The position numbers were made by a program, and so were the translations under genes. This document shows positions 6,216 through 7,456 of a stretch of DNA of 7,456 nt, in pieces. The stretch lies in NCBI GenBank assembly GCA_030453055.1, contig JAKDLC010000093.1, forward strand, positions 1-7,456, given 5' to 3'. The notes beneath the pieces were generated by a model, which saw only the letters and a program-made list of their open reading frames with translations, was not told where the DNA came from and did no database searches. This stretch comes from Nitrosospira sp. (GTDB lineage: Bacteria; Pseudomonadota; Gammaproteobacteria; Burkholderiales; Nitrosomonadaceae). Position 1 is the stretch's first letter, and every line of letters begins with the position of its first letter.

Positions 6216-6812
6216 ATGAAAACGCCAACCAGCCTCGAAGATCTGATCGAATCGTTACGCTGCCTGCCCGGCGTCGGTCCCAGGTCGGCGCAGCGTATGG
6301 CCTATCATCTGTTGCAACGCGATCATGCCGGCGCACGGCGGCTCGCGGATTCGCTCGGTTATGCGCTGGAACATATCAGGCGCTGTGACAAGTGCAATAA
6401 TTTTACCGAAGAAATGGTATGCGAATTGTGTCGTTCTCCACGACGCGACCCGGCATTGCTATGCGTGGTGGAGATGCCCGCCGATCTGCTGATGATGGAG
6501 CAGGCGCACTGCTACAAGGGCATGTATTTCGTGCTGATGGGCAGACTTTCGCCATTGGATGGCGTCGGGCCACGGGAAATTCATCTTGATCGATTATTGA
6601 AGCGAGCTCGGGACGGCCTGGTGCAGGAAATCGTGCTGGCAACCAATTTCACCGTGGAGGGCGAGGCGACCGCCCATTACATCGGCGAGCTGCTCCATGA
6701 CAAAGGGTTGAAGGTTACCCGGATCGCGCGCGGCTTGCCGGTGGGTGGCGAACTGGAGCACGTCGATAGCGGCACATTGGCGCAGGCGGTGCTCGAGCGC
6801 AGGGATATCTGA
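6216..6812 (+). CDS. recR: Recombination mediator protein RecR
   Basis: A 198-residue protein that, with RecO (and RecF), helps load RecA onto SSB-coated single-stranded DNA during gap repair. Domains are in the normal order: helix-hairpin-helix with [11 protein letters not shown] (17-27), a four-cysteine zinc finger (C57, C60, C69, C72), a Toprim domain starting at VVEMPAD (84-90), and the C-terminal [12 protein letters not shown] segment (173-184). I chose ATG 6216 because it gives the family N-terminus and a length close to E. coli RecR (201). The frame stays open to ATG 6168, which would add 16 residues unlike other RecR proteins. Neither start has a good ribosome binding site. The usual TNPTVEGE motif reads TNFTVEGE here (143-150). 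The next gene begins 1 base after the stop. Confidence 0.96.
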   Translation: MKTPTSLEDLIESLRCLPGVGPRSAQRMAYHLLQRDHAGARRLADSLGYALEHIRRCDKCNNFTEEMVCELCRSPRRDPALLCVVEMPADLLMMEQAHCYKGMYFVLMGRLSPLDGVGPREIHLDRLLKRARDGLVQEIVLATNFTVEGEATAHYIGELLHDKGLKVTRIARGLPVGGELEHVDSGTLAQAVLERRDI

Positions 6813-6813
6813 C

Positions 6814-7456
6814 ATGAGACCAAGGCCGCGCAGGCCGCCCGGGCCGCTCAGGCCAAAGCCCGGAACGAAAAAAACATCAACGTTGGCCGGCGCTGATGTG
6901 ACCCCCGCGTCCGTATCGGCATCCGTATCGGTTACGCACAAACTTCACAAATTGCTGGCGCAGGCAGGGTTGGGGTCACGGCGGGAGATGGAGGAGTTGA
7001 TCGCCGCCGGGCAGGCGACCATCAATGGAAGGGTCGCGAGTATTGGCGACCGGGCGGGACCTGAGGATATAGTGCGGGTGGGGAAGCGCACCATTCATTT
7101 TAAATCCGCCGAACGTCTGCCGCGAGTCATGCTCTATCACAAGCCTGAGGGGGAAATTGTCACTCGCGATGATCCGCAAAACCGTCCGTCAGTATTCGAC
7201 AAGCTGCCGCAATTGCGATCGTCTAAATGGATAGCCGTCGGCAGGCTTGACTACAACACCAGCGGGTTGCTGATTTTTACAACGGACGGGGAATTGGCTA
7301 ACCGGTTGATGCATCCGCGTTTCGAAGTCGAGCGTGAATATGCGGTACGGATCATGGGGCGCCTGACTCCGGAAGTGGCGACACTATTGACGACGGGCAT
7401 TGAACTGGAAGATGGCCCGGCGAAGTTCGATCACTTGTCGGACCAGGGCGGCGAAG
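6814..7456 (+). CDS. rluB: RluB-type 23S rRNA pseudouridine synthase, C-terminus missing
   Basis: The 214 visible residues run off the right edge. RluB converts uridine 2605 of 23S rRNA (E. coli numbering) to pseudouridine. Residues 1-41 are a basic, proline- and serine-rich extension of low complexity. An S4 RNA-binding domain follows from about 42 (HKLLAQAGLGSRREMEELI and the INGRV strand at 70-74). The catalytic domain starts near VMLYHKPEGE (105-114) and includes GRLDYNTSGLLIF (143-155), where D146 is the catalytic aspartate, then the RLMHP (164-168) and EREYAV (173-178) motifs. ATG 6814 lies one base after the recR stop with AGGG at 6801-6804 as a modest ribosome binding site, so it is probably in the recR operon. 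The sister enzymes RluE and RluF share the core. The S4 domain and the extension favour RluB, but the missing C-terminus leaves some doubt. Confidence 0.88.
   Translation, partial: MRPRPRRPPGPLRPKPGTKKTSTLAGADVTPASVSASVSVTHKLHKLLAQAGLGSRREMEELIAAGQATINGRVASIGDRAGPEDIVRVGKRTIHFKSAERLPRVMLYHKPEGEIVTRDDPQNRPSVFDKLPQLRSSKWIAVGRLDYNTSGLLIFTTDGELANRLMHPRFEVEREYAVRIMGRLTPEVATLLTTGIELEDGPAKFDHLSDQGGE

Noticed and set aside
6179..6217. Promoter for recR (TTGCGT ... TACAAT)
   Set aside because: The hexamers are 27 bases apart and TACAAT overlaps the start codon, so the spacing does not fit a sigma-70 promoter.

Overview
This window looks like chromosomal DNA from a GC-rich proteobacterium. It is most likely a betaproteobacterium, possibly of the Nitrosomonadales. 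That placement is an inference from protein style, from the order SRP RNA - dnaX - ybaB - recR - rluB-type gene, and from overall composition. No marker here fixes the genus.

Layout. (1) Bases 1-1035, minus strand: the N-terminal 345 residues of a Fic-domain protein, cut by the window edge inside its catalytic motif. Its DNA is visibly more AT-rich than the rest, which suggests an acquired gene. (2) Bases 1036-1182: an AT-rich divergent intergenic region with three direct copies and one inverted copy of a TGAAAAATGATTA-like motif, an operator-like arrangement. (3) Bases 1183-3646, plus strand: a tight two-gene unit. It encodes a GCS2-family (glutamate-cysteine ligase-like) carboxylate-amine ligase and an AstE/aspartoacylase-family zinc hydrolase. 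Together they look like a make-and-break pair for an unknown amide or small peptide. (4) Bases 3647-4049: non-coding for protein. It holds two perfect palindromes, the gene for the small bacterial signal recognition particle RNA (ffs, 4.5S RNA) with a T-run terminator, and a copy of a 23-base repeat whose other copy lies just upstream of the GCS2-like gene. (5) Bases 4050-7456, plus strand: a housekeeping cluster of dnaX (clamp-loader tau subunit), ybaB/ebfC (nucleoid-associated protein), recR (recombination mediator) and the start of an rluB-type 23S rRNA pseudouridine synthase, cut by the right edge.

The DnaX, YbaB and RecR proteins serve replication, nucleoid structure and recombinational repair, in an order widely conserved in proteobacteria. 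The rluB-type gene follows recR after a single base and is probably co-transcribed. The least understood parts are the ligase-hydrolase pair, the motif-rich control region shared by the pair and the divergent Fic gene, and the 23-base direct repeats that bracket the pair plus ffs.
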